NCBI RefSeq assembly: GCF_003711845.1
Contig: NZ_RHLQ01000025.1
Span: forward strand, 1 to 51,630
Direction: 5' to 3'
DNA length: 51,630 bases
Origin: Lysinibacillus halotolerans
Lineage (GTDB): Bacteria; Bacillota; Bacilli; Bacillales_A; Planococcaceae
Shown here: positions 1 to 8,718 of the stretch, piece by piece
How positions within the stretch are numbered: the stretch's first letter is position 1
Layout: every line of letters begins with the position of its first letter
Notes under the pieces: generated by a model
What the model saw: only the letters and a program-made list of their open reading frames with translations
What the model was told of the DNA's origin: nothing
The model's database searches: none
Translations under genes and position numbers: made by a program

Positions 1-80
1 TTTGGTTTGACGGCCATTTTCATTATATCGAGAGGAGTTTTTAATTCCATCTCCATTACCACTCTAAAAGTATATTTTCA

Positions 81-97
81 CACGTGCAGAGCACGTG
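81..97. repeat. Short perfect inverted repeat CACGTGC-AGA-GCACGTG
   Basis: Seven-base arms separated by three bases, ahead of the first complete gene. It may be the end of a transcription unit beyond the window edge or a protein-binding dyad. No strong T-run follows on either strand, so a terminator role is doubtful. Nothing else is recognisable in positions 1-110. Confidence 0.45.
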
Positions 98-112
98 GTT
101 TTAAAAGAATTA

Positions 113-148
113 ATAAAAAAAACGGATTCCATATTTCAGAATCCGTTT
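113..148 (-). terminator. Rho-independent terminator of the nitroreductase gene
   Basis: Ten-base arms AAACGGATTC (120-129) and GAATCCGTTT (139-148). On the minus strand the hairpin is followed by a run of T, just downstream of the stop at 159. Confidence 0.85.
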
Positions 149-158
149 AGATCGTTTG

Positions 159-740
159 TTATCGAATTACAATTAACTTTTCTTTCACAGGCACAATATG
201 TTTCTCTGTTAATTCTTGATTTTGTTTACCAAAGGGCATCTGGGCGATTAATGTCCATGTTGAAGGAATATTCCATTCTTCTTTTAATGGTACTTCCATA
301 TGTTGCAAGGATGCTGCATAACCGACTGCTTCTAAACCAGTCCATATAGCATATTGTAACATTCCTTGATTTTGTTGCGCCCAAACATCAAATTCATTAT
401 GTAAATTTGGCATTTTTTCTTGGAATCCTTTTGTAATAGCCGTATCTTGGAAAAACAAAATCGTTCCATGGCCATTACGGAACCCATTAATACGAGACTC
501 GGTACGTGAAAAATCTCGGTCTCCATTCTTTGCCCTCGCCACTTCCTCTACACGATTCCATAACGTTCTATGTTCATCATTAAAAATTACAACTGCACGA
601 GTCTCTTGCCCATTAAAAGCCGTTGGCACATGATTTAATGCCGTTTCAACAATTTCAATTACTTGTTCATCTGGAACTACTGTCACATCTTCTAAAAAGT
701 GGATGGAACGACGATTTTTCAACGCTTCAAAATAATTCAT
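159..740 (-). CDS. Nitroreductase family protein (FMN-dependent oxidoreductase)
   Basis: A 193-residue protein of the nitroreductase superfamily, close to the usual length of the small Bacillus members such as YfhC/YodC. The N-terminal stretch beginning MNYFEALKNRRSI contains the Arg-Arg-Ser pattern that contacts the FMN phosphate in the family, and the motif PTAFNGQ at about residues 39-45 matches the flavin-binding loop. Members are cytosolic dimers that reduce nitro-compounds, quinones or related acceptors with NAD(P)H; the natural substrate here is not known. The ATG at 740 has a GAGAGGG ribosome-binding site. It is monocistronic with its own terminator. Confidence 0.85.
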   Translation of the reverse strand: MNYFEALKNRRSIHFLEDVTVVPDEQVIEIVETALNHVPTAFNGQETRAVVIFNDEHRTLWNRVEEVARAKNGDRDFSRTESRINGFRNGHGTILFFQDTAITKGFQEKMPNLHNEFDVWAQQNQGMLQYAIWTGLEAVGYAASLQHMEVPLKEEWNIPSTWTLIAQMPFGKQNQELTEKHIVPVKEKLIVIR

Positions 741-1108
741 AACAGGAAATCCCTCTCTTTCTATTCATTCCTATTTCATTATAGCTTTACGCTATTTTGT
801 GGTCTAGGAAACACTTTCCGCTCACAACTATCAAATGATATTTTCATAAAAAGTCTAATTCTACTTTCTTCTTTCCTAGTTTGCTTTTGAGTGAAAATGA
901 AAATAGATTTCTTAATAGGGAATCTGTTCTATTTCACATAGCGTATCAATATAAAAATTAATTTTCCTTCATCTAAGAAATGGAGATGATAGTTGAAAAA
1001 CATGATGAAATTATACGTTCTTTCTATAACACATATTTCCTAGTAGGATAGGTTATTGGATTTATTTTCCTTATTTATTATTGTATAGTATTATAATTTG
1101 TAGTATTC

Positions 1109-1128
1109 TGACATCAACTTAGATGTCA
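1109..1128. promoter_or_regulatory. Candidate operator dyad upstream of the secreted nuclease gene
   Basis: Perfect 7-base arms TGACATC-AACTTA-GATGTCA about 80 bases before the gene start, just downstream of an AT-rich block containing TATAAT near 1090. This is the only clear structure in the 467-base gap 741-1207. A role as operator is inference. Confidence 0.3.
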
Positions 1129-1207
1129 TCGAAGTTATAAAGGTTGTTTGTTGCCTCTTTTATTTGTGAAGAAGAATTTCATACTATTAAAAACTTGGAG
1201 GGATTGG

Positions 1208-2890
1208 ATGTCTAGGTTTTATAGGAAGTCTCTTTTAGTTGTCCTTGCTCTATTTTTGTCTATCGGAATGGTATCACCAACTCAAGCAGAATCAAAAGCA
1301 GAAGGTGGAGGTTATTGGGTTCCAAAAGACATGGTTGAAAAAGTTACCGAATTGATGGAAGAAGGAAAGCCCATTGGCGACCTTGGAATCAAGCAAGATC
1401 AGCTTCAGAAAACAGAAGGTATCCAGCCATTAAACGAATTAATGAAAGAAGATCAACAAAGCAAAACAACATATAGAGTAAACTTGGCTCCTCCATTTAA
1501 AACTGCAGAAGGCGAATGGGCACCCCCTGCCTTTGACTATGATCATATCCAAACAACCGACGAATGCCAAAGACACCCAGAAAGCAGTTCCGAAACCGGA
1601 TATATTAAAAACCGTTACTCCTTTTGCTGGTCTCATGTTGCAACATATCAAGTTCCAGTTAAATGTATAGGGCCGATTTGTGATTACGAAGGCGTACAAT
1701 TTCAATTTACTGAAATAGGCTATGGCTCCAACCAAAGCAGAAAAATGAGGGTCTTTTATACGATTGAAGATATACAAGTAACCGATCCAGCCTTAAACGG
1801 TGCAAAATTAAAAATTGATATGGTATGTGAATCAAAACTGAATGTAGGAGACTGTCAAGAGGATCCCGACTATCCGGCAACGGAACGAACGATTGCCCAA
1901 TGGAAAAACACAAACTATAGTACAGAAATTTTCACTTCAGAAGCCCCTGAAGCAAATGCAGACAATCCAGATAAGATTGGGTATATGGAATTTTGGCCGA
2001 AGCTTACCTTTACCCATAAAGCAAGGAAATTTGAAGAAAGTATTGATGGTATTAAACAGAAAGTTCGTTTTGATTCTGCTAATTATATGTTTGTTTTCCC
2101 TGATCAATATTACTGGCAAGGAGCTGTATTCAGTAATGCAACGCCTATTTTCAATGTACCCATTACGAAACCAGAATTTGAAATGTTAAAAGAAGCTGGT
2201 GAGCATTGGAAATTTGCAATGGATCATCCAGAACAAACAAAACCTGAAATGATTGGAAAACAAATACCAGGAGGAGTCGGGGATAATACATTAACACGTA
2301 TGTATTCAAAACGACATCAGACAGAATACAATCGTAATAGATCAAAGACTAGCCGTGTCTGTGCAAGAGAATTTGCAAATGAAGACCGGACCGGTAAACA
2401 ATGTGATGAGTTTCCTTTTGCTTCAACATGGCAAGGATCTTCCACAAATGGATCAGATAATTTCTCTATAAGACTTATATCAGCAGACTCCAATGAAGCT
2501 GCGGGAAGATGGCTAGGCGCATGGTATGCTTATGACCGTGTATTAGACGGGGACCCATTCCAAGTTGAGGTCGAAGCTCCCGAAAAAATTGCGACAATCC
2601 GTTCTGAAGGTCAGCCACAAGAAGATCAGGACCATCGTTCAAGCGATAATTTCTCTATTCAAAGTATCCCGTCTTACGCGACAAAGCTACAGTGGAAAGT
2701 CATCGATGGACCAACTAATGTCCAGTTCGATGTTATGAAAGATATTAGTTTTGACGTCGATCCTACGATATTAAATGATCTTCAATTCGAGTCGGAGACA
2801 GACGTTGTAACTGGAGATAATCTTTACATCGCCAATCCGGAAAATACAAATGGAGAAAGCTTCACAGTAGAAGTCTATGCCATTCCATAA
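1208..2890 (+). CDS. Large secreted protein with a NucA/NucB-type deoxyribonuclease domain
   Basis: About 560 residues from the ATG at 1208, chosen because GGAGG (1198-1202) sits five bases upstream and the resulting N-terminus is a standard signal peptide (positive SRFYRK, hydrophobic core, cleavage near TQA-ES). An earlier TTG at 1148 is open but less likely. Residues about 50-380 are not recognised; they contain several Cys pairs likely to form disulfides. Residues about 375-465 contain CDEFPFAST (Cys399-Asp400-Glu401) and a conserved LGAWYAYDRVLDGDPF block, which match the NucA/NucB DNase family (PF14040), secreted endonucleases that attack extracellular DNA. About 95 residues follow without an identified domain. 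Enzymatic activity is inferred from the motif. Confidence 0.75.
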   Translation: MSRFYRKSLLVVLALFLSIGMVSPTQAESKAEGGGYWVPKDMVEKVTELMEEGKPIGDLGIKQDQLQKTEGIQPLNELMKEDQQSKTTYRVNLAPPFKTAEGEWAPPAFDYDHIQTTDECQRHPESSSETGYIKNRYSFCWSHVATYQVPVKCIGPICDYEGVQFQFTEIGYGSNQSRKMRVFYTIEDIQVTDPALNGAKLKIDMVCESKLNVGDCQEDPDYPATERTIAQWKNTNYSTEIFTSEAPEANADNPDKIGYMEFWPKLTFTHKARKFEESIDGIKQKVRFDSANYMFVFPDQYYWQGAVFSNATPIFNVPITKPEFEMLKEAGEHWKFAMDHPEQTKPEMIGKQIPGGVGDNTLTRMYSKRHQTEYNRNRSKTSRVCAREFANEDRTGKQCDEFPFASTWQGSSTNGSDNFSIRLISADSNEAAGRWLGAWYAYDRVLDGDPFQVEVEAPEKIATIRSEGQPQEDQDHRSSDNFSIQSIPSYATKLQWKVIDGPTNVQFDVMKDISFDVDPTILNDLQFESETDVVTGDNLYIANPENTNGESFTVEVYAIP

Positions 2891-2897
2891 ATCTATT

Positions 2898-2942
2898 GAG
2901 GCTGTTCAATAAAGTAGAAACTTTAAAGAACAGCCTCTTTTT
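2898..2942 (+). terminator. Rho-independent terminator of the NucA/NucB gene
   Basis: Perfect ten-base arms GAGGCTGTTC (2898-2907) and GAACAGCCTC (2928-2937) followed by TTTTT, eight bases after the stop codon. Confidence 0.9.
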
Positions 2943-2978
2943 CATTGATTTATATTTACCTATCCTTTTAAATAAATA

Positions 2979-3896
2979 CTATTTTTTCACAGCATGAATG
3001 TAATGAATCGTTTCAAATGCAGATAAATAGTCTGTCCGATTACTAAAGAATTGATTTTGGATTGCATCTGGTGATAAATGTTCATAAATAAGTAAATTTG
3101 CGTCTTCTAATAATTTCTCCATTTCTTCATAAGAAAAACACGATTTCATTGGCTCTCCACTGGCTAAAGCCATTTGAACCATATTTTGAACTCTATTTGA
3201 CACACCTTTTTCTTCGAATAACTTTTCGTCTGCATAGTCAAAAACGATTGAACTTCCCTTTGGTAATTTTGCAAAAAGTTCAATTAGCAACTTAGCAAAT
3301 TCCTCTTTTGTTAAATAATAAGAAACACCTAAAAGACTTATGAAAGTTTTACGTTTTTCATTAAACCCTACTCCAACAAGCTTTTCGGTATTATATAATT
3401 TCGTAAAATCCATTGAAACAAAATGAAGATTTTTTGGAATTTGATAGTGAGTATCTGTTAATCTTATTTTTTTAAAGTCTTGTGTAGTTGGATGATCCAC
3501 TTCAAATATTTCAAGACGCCCATTTAAATGGGGATACCGATAACAAAAAGTATCCAACCCAGCTCCTAAAATCACATATTGTTGAACGCCAAGTAGAATT
3601 TCATTTTGTAATATATTTTCGCAATAGGCAGCACGAGCTAAAGGCGTTGGGGAAAGTTGTACTTGCGTAATCCATTTTAGTATTTCATCTGGTTGATTTT
3701 GAAACAGATGTGCAATTTCATTATTAAAAAATTGTATTCCATTAATCATGTTTTCTCGAATCGTTGCAAATTCTTTTTCGGTAATTAAATCCGCTGCGAT
3801 AAAATCATCAAATATTTTTGGTTCATCAAATTTACTATGGTACGCTCTACTAAAAGCAGATATTAAGGAAGTTAAACTTGCTTCATTATTATTCAA
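2979..3896 (-). CDS. Class I SAM-dependent methyltransferase, LCM/PPM1-TcmP family
   Basis: About 305 residues. GAGLDTFCYR near residue 115 is the characteristic SAM-binding loop of the leucine carboxyl methyltransferase family (PF04072), followed by EVDHP, the usual acidic residue for ribose binding. Bacterial members O-methylate small molecules or unknown substrates. The TTG at 3896 is preferred over the upstream TTG at 3911 because GGGAGG lies at the right distance before it. It is transcribed alone from a near-perfect promoter at 3972-4000 through a hairpin immediately before the ribosome-binding site, suggesting control at the leader. The substrate cannot be read from the sequence. Confidence 0.85.
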   Translation of the reverse strand: MNNNEASLTSLISAFSRAYHSKFDEPKIFDDFIAADLITEKEFATIRENMINGIQFFNNEIAHLFQNQPDEILKWITQVQLSPTPLARAAYCENILQNEILLGVQQYVILGAGLDTFCYRYPHLNGRLEIFEVDHPTTQDFKKIRLTDTHYQIPKNLHFVSMDFTKLYNTEKLVGVGFNEKRKTFISLLGVSYYLTKEEFAKLLIELFAKLPKGSSIVFDYADEKLFEEKGVSNRVQNMVQMALASGEPMKSCFSYEEMEKLLEDANLLIYEHLSPDAIQNQFFSNRTDYLSAFETIHYIHAVKK

Positions 3897-3908
3897 CCCT
3901 TTTCCTCC

Positions 3909-3946
3909 CAAAAAAATAAGATTCCCCTGGCCAGGAGAATCTTATT
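3909..3946 (-). promoter_or_regulatory. Leader hairpin with T-run upstream of the methyltransferase gene (possible attenuator or operator)
   Basis: Sixteen-base arms 3915-3930 and 3931-3946 (15 of 16 matching) form a nearly loop-less dyad. On the minus strand it is followed at once by six or seven T, then the GGGAGG of the methyltransferase. It has the form of an intrinsic terminator inside the 5' leader, but could equally be a protein-binding dyad. Confidence 0.6.
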
Positions 3947-3971
3947 ATATACATTACTAATTTAATTGTAA

Positions 3972-4000
3972 ATTATAGCATAAATAAAAAATTTTGTCAA
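3972..4000 (-). promoter_or_regulatory. Consensus sigma-A promoter of the methyltransferase gene
   Basis: Minus-strand TTGACA (3995-4000) and TATAAT (3972-3977) with exactly 17 bases between. The predicted start near 3964 leaves a leader of about 65 bases, nearly all of it the hairpin at 3909-3946. Confidence 0.85.
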
Positions 4001-4078
4001 TTATTTCATCCTTAATTGTTCACTTTAAGTACAAAAAAGATTCTACTTTTACAATATCGTTCTGAAAAAGGATAGGAT

Positions 4079-4348
4079 TTATTTAAGTAAAAACCCCTCT
4101 CCTATAAACAACATTACAATACAATACATATCTATCGGTACCATATGAAGGTAAGGAAACAACGCATTTAATTTTAAATAGATGTTCGTTGGAATTATTT
4201 TAAAACGAGCGTTAGATTGAGCATCAACAAGTAGTCCATTGTTGTTTACTTTTTCAGAAGAATCTTGCAGTTCCCAAATGGCTTCATTCAAGTTAGGATT
4301 CACGTAATCAGCCTCTAAAAAGGCATATTGAGGATTTGAAATCGCCAA
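4079..4348 (-). CDS. Small unknown protein, paralogue A of a duplicated pair
   Basis: About 89 residues of unrecognised function. The stretch AISNPQYAFLEADY, then NPNLN and IPTN-YLK-N, recur in the copy at 5851-6132. Codon-by-codon comparison shows mostly synonymous changes in the shared part (CCT/CCA, AAC/AAT, TTG/TTA, CAA/CAG), which argues for a real protein under selection. The TTG at 4348 is placed behind GAAGGA at the position corresponding to the ATG of the other copy; a TTG at 4378 is also open. The C-terminal third is hydrophobic and less conserved. The upstream leader, including ATTTCGGATTGCATGAC, is also shared by both copies. Confidence 0.5.
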   Translation of the reverse strand: MAISNPQYAFLEADYVNPNLNEAIWELQDSSEKVNNNGLLVDAQSNARFKIIPTNIYLKLNALFPYLHMVPIDMYCIVMLFIGEGFLLK

Positions 4349-4490
4349 AATTACACTTCCTTCGTATAATTTTCCCAATCCTTTCGAAACAACTACATGT
4401 CATGCAATCCGAAATGTTTTTTACTGTGTAATGTATTATATTCCTAATTGTTTACTGTCATAACTCGTCATACATTGTTCTTTTAAAACA

Positions 4491-4517
4491 AAAAAACTAG
4501 CAGAATATCTCTGCTAG
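4491..4517 (-). terminator. Terminator of the Yip1-family gene
   Basis: Eight-base arms CTAGCAGA (4497-4504) and TCTGCTAG (4510-4517) followed on the minus strand by a T-run. The stop codon of the upstream gene lies inside the stem. Confidence 0.85.
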
Positions 4518-5161
4518 TAGGCGAAAAATGAACCGATTGCTATTCCAATTATAGCGAGGAAAATGAAAACGATAATAAATAAAATCGTAAAAATAACAGT
4601 CGGTATTAATAGGGTAAAGAAAGCTTTCCAATTTGAAATTTGATGTGCTTCTGCGATAACCGCAACGGAAATGACAATGCACCAAACCGTTACTACAACT
4701 GTTAACAAAAGCGTAATAATAACTAGGAGTAAACTACTACCTTCAACATCCGGAGTAAATAAACTATATGGATCAGTAAACATCCAAATAATATAAAAAG
4801 GAATTAAAATCACATAAGGAATTGAAATAAGGGATAATCCTTTAAATATCTCCTGATATGTTCCAACTCCTTTAAACATTTTCCCTATCGGCCAAACAAT
4901 TAAGGAATAGAATGCATTAGAAATAATTCCGAAAAACACTGAACAGAAAATAAGTAAGATTAATATTCCCCAAATTGGAAAAAATGGATAAAGTTCTGTA
5001 TCAATTATTGATGCACAGAATACGCCGATATATCCGATAATAATGATGAAAAGCGAATAAGGAATCCCCTTATGATCCATTACATATCGTGCTGTTTTTT
5101 TCGGATGTAACCAAACCGATAAAAACGGATTTAAATTTTGTTGTTCTTGTTCATTCATCAA
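4514..5161 (-). CDS. Yip1-family integral membrane protein
   Basis: A 215-residue protein with a short soluble N-terminus (NPFLSVWLHPKKTARYVMDHK) and about five hydrophobic segments. The N-terminal NPF...W..P..T...... pattern followed by five membrane spans fits the bacterial YIP1 family (PF04893). Function in bacteria is unknown; adjacent genes give no clear clue. The ATG at 5161 is preceded by GAAGGTG. It ends in its own terminator. Confidence 0.75.
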   Translation of the reverse strand: MMNEQEQQNLNPFLSVWLHPKKTARYVMDHKGIPYSLFIIIIGYIGVFCASIIDTELYPFFPIWGILILLIFCSVFFGIISNAFYSLIVWPIGKMFKGVGTYQEIFKGLSLISIPYVILIPFYIIWMFTDPYSLFTPDVEGSSLLLVIITLLLTVVVTVWCIVISVAVIAEAHQISNWKAFFTLLIPTVIFTILFIIVFIFLAIIGIAIGSFFAY

Positions 5162-5287
5162 AACACCTTCTTTTATTCTTTGTTGACTTTATAAGTAAAC
5201 CATGAAGGTGAATTTTTGTAAATGTTGTATTTTTATAGAAATTGAAAAAGGGAAACATACTGGTATCTTTTTTATAGAAGTATAATT

Positions 5288-5683
5288 TTAATCCCAGTCC
5301 AATTCTTCGCTATTATTCTTTCTATAAATGGCTGCATTGTCCGAATCCTTTCTGACAAAGGCATATTCTTCGGAAAAATACAAATCGGTTTTTACTTTTT
5401 TTAAAAATTCCCGTCCAACTGCTATTCTCGAACTTTTCGTGAAATCATTCCATTCTATTTTTGAAAATAGATCCCGAATTTTAAATTCTGTACCTGGTCG
5501 TAAATTCTTTGCTTTTTCATGAATAGCCAAAATCGATACTTTACTTCCCGTAGTTTCGTACCCTAACTCTTGAAGAACTAACTCTTTAATAACTGTACCG
5601 ATAGATTGCTCCGCCTCTTTTGTCACATCTTCTAAATAGGCATATTCCTCATCTGAAAAACGAATTGTTACGGTTTGCGACAT
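5288..5683 (-). CDS. DUF1413-type protein with an N-terminal ribbon-helix-helix-like segment
   Basis: About 131 residues from the ATG at 5683; GAGAGG lies nine bases upstream, whereas the earlier start at 5746 has no ribosome-binding site. Residues 1-40 (SQTVTIRFSDEEYAYLEDVTKEAEQ) look like a ribbon-helix-helix DNA-binding or dimerisation unit. The C-terminal half (GTEFKIRDLFS..EWN......AVGREF) resembles DUF1413 (PF07205), a small domain of unknown role. It may be an antitoxin-like regulator, but no toxin is adjacent. Confidence 0.65.
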   Translation of the reverse strand: MSQTVTIRFSDEEYAYLEDVTKEAEQSIGTVIKELVLQELGYETTGSKVSILAIHEKAKNLRPGTEFKIRDLFSKIEWNDFTKSSRIAVGREFLKKVKTDLYFSEEYAFVRKDSDNAAIYRKNNSEELDWD

Positions 5684-5775
5684 ATGAACCATCCTCTCTG
5701 TTTCGAAAGAATTTTCCTTGTAAACATATATTATTTCTTTGTACACAAATAATCAAATTGAATTTTCTAAACATA

Positions 5776-5815
5776 AAAACCACTTACAACCTCGTTTAAA
5801 TCAAGGTTGTAAGTG
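5776..5815 (-). terminator. Terminator downstream of small paralogue B
   Basis: Twelve-base arms CACTTACAACCT (5781-5792) and AGGTTGTAAGTG (5804-5815), followed on the minus strand by TTTTT. It ends the unit containing the 5851-6132 gene, which supports its being transcribed. Confidence 0.85.
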
Positions 5816-5850
5816 ATTCTCCACCAACTATGTTTTAGCTCCATTATTAG

Positions 5851-6132
5851 CTAAGGAATAAGGTTAAGGGTTTTCAGAATAAATATCCCTCTCCTATCAA
5901 CAGAATTACAATAAAATAAATATCTACTATTCACAAAATAAGATAGCCAGTTTACTTTTAAATAAACGTTCGTTGGAATCATTTTAAGTACTGTTTCGGA
6001 AAGATCTTCGTGTTGTTCCCTATCGTCTACCTTTTCTGAACAATCTTTAAGTTTAGGTAAGAAGCGATTTAAATTTGGATTCATGTAATCAGCCTCTAAA
6101 AAGGCATACTGAGGGTTGGAAATCGCCAACAT
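5851..6132 (-). CDS. Small unknown protein, paralogue B of a duplicated pair
   Basis: Ninety-three residues, homologous to the 4079-4348 product: LAISNPQYAFLEADY, NPNLN, SEKV and IPTN-YLK-N are shared, while the middle and C-terminus have drifted. ATG at 6132 follows GAAGGA at a good distance. About 400 bases, including the promoter-proximal region up to about 6260, are duplicated between the two loci. A strong terminator follows. Function unknown. Confidence 0.55.
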   Translation of the reverse strand: MLAISNPQYAFLEADYMNPNLNRFLPKLKDCSEKVDDREQHEDLSETVLKMIPTNVYLKVNWLSYFVNSRYLFYCNSVDRRGIFILKTLNLIP

Positions 6133-6274
6133 TACACTTCCTTCGCATCATTTTCTGTCCTCAAACAGTCAGAAGCAGCTACAAGTCATGCAATCCGAAA
6201 TGAGACGATCACTGTACAACCTATTATATTCCCGATATATCGACATCATAACTGTTTGTTATAATTCCTTTTAC

Positions 6275-6317
6275 AAAAAGCGAATGAATAAATTTGTAGC
6301 CAAATTCATTCATTCGC
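6275..6317 (-). terminator. Terminator of trhO
   Basis: Seventeen-base arms (6280-6296 and 6301-6317, one mismatch) followed on the minus strand by TTTTTG. Confidence 0.9.
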
Positions 6318-6342
6318 TGCTTTACTTAAACAAAGTATTCAA

Positions 6343-7305
6343 TTATACAGAGGTCCCAAACCGCTCTTCCAATTGTTCCATAACTTCTTTCACATATTCT
6401 TCGGAAAGATTATGTTTGGCAATATATCGATTGCGTGGATGTTTTGCACATTCTAATGAGCATCCACCAAGATGTTTCGCTTCATTTTCTTCCGATGCAA
6501 GAATATGTTTGTTACATTCAGGATTCGCACACTTAATATAACGTTCGCATGGTGTACCGTCATAATGATCTTTTCCGACAACGACATGTTCTACTTGGTT
6601 AATCGGTACAGTAATCCGCTCATCGAAAACGTACATTTGTCCGTCCCATAATTGGCCTTTAGCAACCGGATCTTTACTATATGTTGCAATCCCACCATGT
6701 AATTGTCCTACATCTTCCCCGATTCCTTCCCGCTTTAACCAGCCGGAGAATTTTTCACAACGGATACCGCCTGTACAATAAGTTAATACCCGTTTTCCTT
6801 CGAATAATTCTTTATTTGCCCGTACCCATGCTGGAGTATCCCGGAATGTTTCGACTTCAGGACGAATCGCCCCACGGAAATGACCGACATCGTATTCATA
6901 AGTGTTACGTACATCTAACACAACCGTATCTTCCCGTTGCATCTCTTCCATAAATTCAGCAGGTGATAGATAGCGACCAGTAATCTCTTTTGGATTTATA
7001 TCGTCTTCTAAGCTTAAATTTACAAGCTCAGGACGGGGGCGACATTTCATCTTTTTAAAAGCGTGCCCTTCTGCTTCATCTACTTTAAACACAATCCCTT
7101 CAAACAATGGATCATTTTTCATCATATCCATATAAGCATTCGTATCTGCAATTGTTCCAGAAACAGTTCCATTAATGCCTTCTTTTGCAACAAGAACTCG
7201 ACCTTTTAAGTTTAAATCCTTACATACTTGTAAATGCTCTTCGGCAAAGGTTTCTGGATTTTCAATCGTTGTATAATGATAATATAATAAAACTTGGTAA
7301 TTCAT
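6343..7305 (-). CDS. trhO: tRNA uridine(34) hydroxylase TrhO (rhodanese-domain, YceA/YbfQ family)
   Basis: About 320 residues. TrhO-family enzymes catalyse oxygen-dependent hydroxylation of wobble uridine 34, giving 5-hydroxyuridine in tRNA. An N-terminal ferredoxin-like domain (residues 1-90) precedes a rhodanese domain with the conserved Cys-loop [10 protein letters not shown] near residue 177. A Cys-rich C-terminus (CANPEC, CSLEC) suggests a bound metal. The ATG at 7305 is chosen because AGGTGG lies eight bases upstream; the GTG at 7317 overlaps that site. Single gene with its own terminator. Confidence 0.93.
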   Translation of the reverse strand: MNYQVLLYYHYTTIENPETFAEEHLQVCKDLNLKGRVLVAKEGINGTVSGTIADTNAYMDMMKNDPLFEGIVFKVDEAEGHAFKKMKCRPRPELVNLSLEDDINPKEITGRYLSPAEFMEEMQREDTVVLDVRNTYEYDVGHFRGAIRPEVETFRDTPAWVRANKELFEGKRVLTYCTGGIRCEKFSGWLKREGIGEDVGQLHGGIATYSKDPVAKGQLWDGQMYVFDERITVPINQVEHVVVGKDHYDGTPCERYIKCANPECNKHILASEENEAKHLGGCSLECAKHPRNRYIAKHNLSEEYVKEVMEQLEERFGTSV

Positions 7306-7460
7306 CTTACGTTCCACCTATCATACATATTTACAGGATATCCTGATAGTTTCAAAATGTTATTATACTATATTTTTACCACGATTAGTTTAAATTTATG
7401 ATATAATCTTTGTTTTTCAAACCGTTATGTTACACTTGGCATAAAGAGGAGGTTTTCATT

Positions 7461-7847
7461 ATGCAACAACTACAATTTGAACAATCTTGGAATAAAGCAT
7501 TATCTACTCAAGATCGAAGTATGATTGAAGAACTATTTCAACAAACGAAGGAATTGAAAACTTCCGGCGTACACTTCTCTCCGATCAGACTTTCATACAA
7601 CTATAAAAAAGAACTGTTAATTACCGTATTAGTACATAACTTTACAGACAGACCGCTAACATTTCATAACACGTCATTAGTTTACCGTACACTAGAAAAA
7701 ATTGTGGCAGAAAAAAATTTCACAATCCCTGCTTTAAGTGTACCAGCTAACGTAAGCATGCCATGGACGTTTATATTTTCCGAAAATGACTATCATACGG
7801 ACGCTTTAAATTGTGAAAATGGTCTGCTTCTATTGGATAATAAATAA
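7461..7847 (+). CDS. SLAP domain-containing protein
   Basis: About 128 residues from the ATG at 7461, which follows AGGAGG (7447-7452). The segment GVHFSPIRLSYNYKKELLITVLVHNFTDR and the following beta-rich repeat match the SLAP family (Firmicutes proteins that accompany S-layer assembly and accessory secretion components). There is no signal peptide, so this stand-alone copy is probably cytosolic. Exact role unknown. Confidence 0.7.
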   Translation: MQQLQFEQSWNKALSTQDRSMIEELFQQTKELKTSGVHFSPIRLSYNYKKELLITVLVHNFTDRPLTFHNTSLVYRTLEKIVAEKNFTIPALSVPANVSMPWTFIFSENDYHTDALNCENGLLLLDNK

Positions 7848-7888
7848 CTTTTCCGTCGTTAATAACAATATGTAATTTATAGAAACTT

Positions 7889-7926
7889 AAATCCTTCATT
7901 ATTTGATAGAAGGATTTTCTTTTTTG
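7889..7926 (+). terminator. Terminator of the SLAP-domain gene
   Basis: Nine-base arms AAATCCTTC (7889-7897) and GAAGGATTT (7909-7917) followed by a T-rich run. Confidence 0.85.
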
Positions 7927-8008
7927 GTCAACAATGAAGATGGGTCACTGAAACATTTTTCTATAAAATAATTTTCTTTTTCGACAGATGTTTTCTAAAA
8001 TTGAACCT

Positions 8009-8701
8009 CTACTCATATCTAAGACCTTGGGACAATTTTTTTAACTTCTCATAATTCAATATGCGAATCGTTTGACGTGTCTTTTCAATAATACCTCTTT
8101 CAGTTAAATCATGAATAACCCGATTTAAATGACGATGGGTCGTTCCAAGTAAATTCGCTATTTCCCTAGTATTTCCTGTCTGAAGCTCTGTTCCAAATTC
8201 ATTTCCCGGTGTGGAAATAGATAATAAAAAACTTGCCAGACGATTTTCTACCGATGCTAACAAATTAACACGGGATGATGTCGTAATCGTTTCTAATTTG
8301 TAACTTAGATGTTTTAAAAGGTCTTGCAAAAACGCATTATTTCCCATTTCCTTTTTATAAATATAATCAAATGGTAAAGCGATAAAAAGACACTCAGTTA
8401 CAGCCGTTATTTGAGATTGTATTGGGATTTGACGCACAAGTTCTAAATCACCAATTAAAGCGAGGGGATGATTAAATCGCAACAATAACGATTTTCCCGT
8501 TTCAACACTTGATGTTGCCTTAACTCTTCCTTCCACTAAATAAAGTAAATATTCTGCCTCTGCCCCTTCTCGTAAAACCGTTTCACCTTCCGCATACGCG
8601 AGTAATTTAAATGGACGTTCCTCATATTGTTCAAAAATTTTATGAAGCTTAAATTTCATTAATTTGTCACGAAGAAGTATCGAATCTCTAATTACTTGCA
8701 C
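8009..8701 (-). CDS. Crp/Fnr-family transcriptional regulator (YeiL-like)
   Basis: About 230 residues. An N-terminal cyclic-nucleotide-binding-type beta barrel (residues about 20-130, with GETVLREGAEAEYLLYLVEGRVK) is joined to a winged helix-turn-helix (TREIANLLGTTHRHLNRVIHDL, near 175-197). General layout is closest to E. coli YeiL. The effector is unknown. The GTG at 8701 is preferred because AAGGGG lies eight bases upstream; the ATG at 8737 lacks a ribosome-binding site. It is divergent from the EamA transporter, which is a likely target. Confidence 0.85.
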   Translation of the reverse strand: MQVIRDSILLRDKLMKFKLHKIFEQYEERPFKLLAYAEGETVLREGAEAEYLLYLVEGRVKATSSVETGKSLLLRFNHPLALIGDLELVRQIPIQSQITAVTECLFIALPFDYIYKKEMGNNAFLQDLLKHLSYKLETITTSSRVNLLASVENRLASFLLSISTPGNEFGTELQTGNTREIANLLGTTHRHLNRVIHDLTERGIIEKTRQTIRILNYEKLKKLSQGLRYE

Positions 8702-8718
8702 ATAAAAAACCCCTTTTT

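Noticed and set aside
95-349. Plus-strand ORF of 84 codons
   Set aside because: It overlaps the nitroreductase on the opposite strand and its terminator; no ribosome-binding site.
6116-6541. Plus-strand ORF of 141 codons
   Set aside because: Crosses the trhO terminator hairpin and antisense of trhO; no credible start signal.
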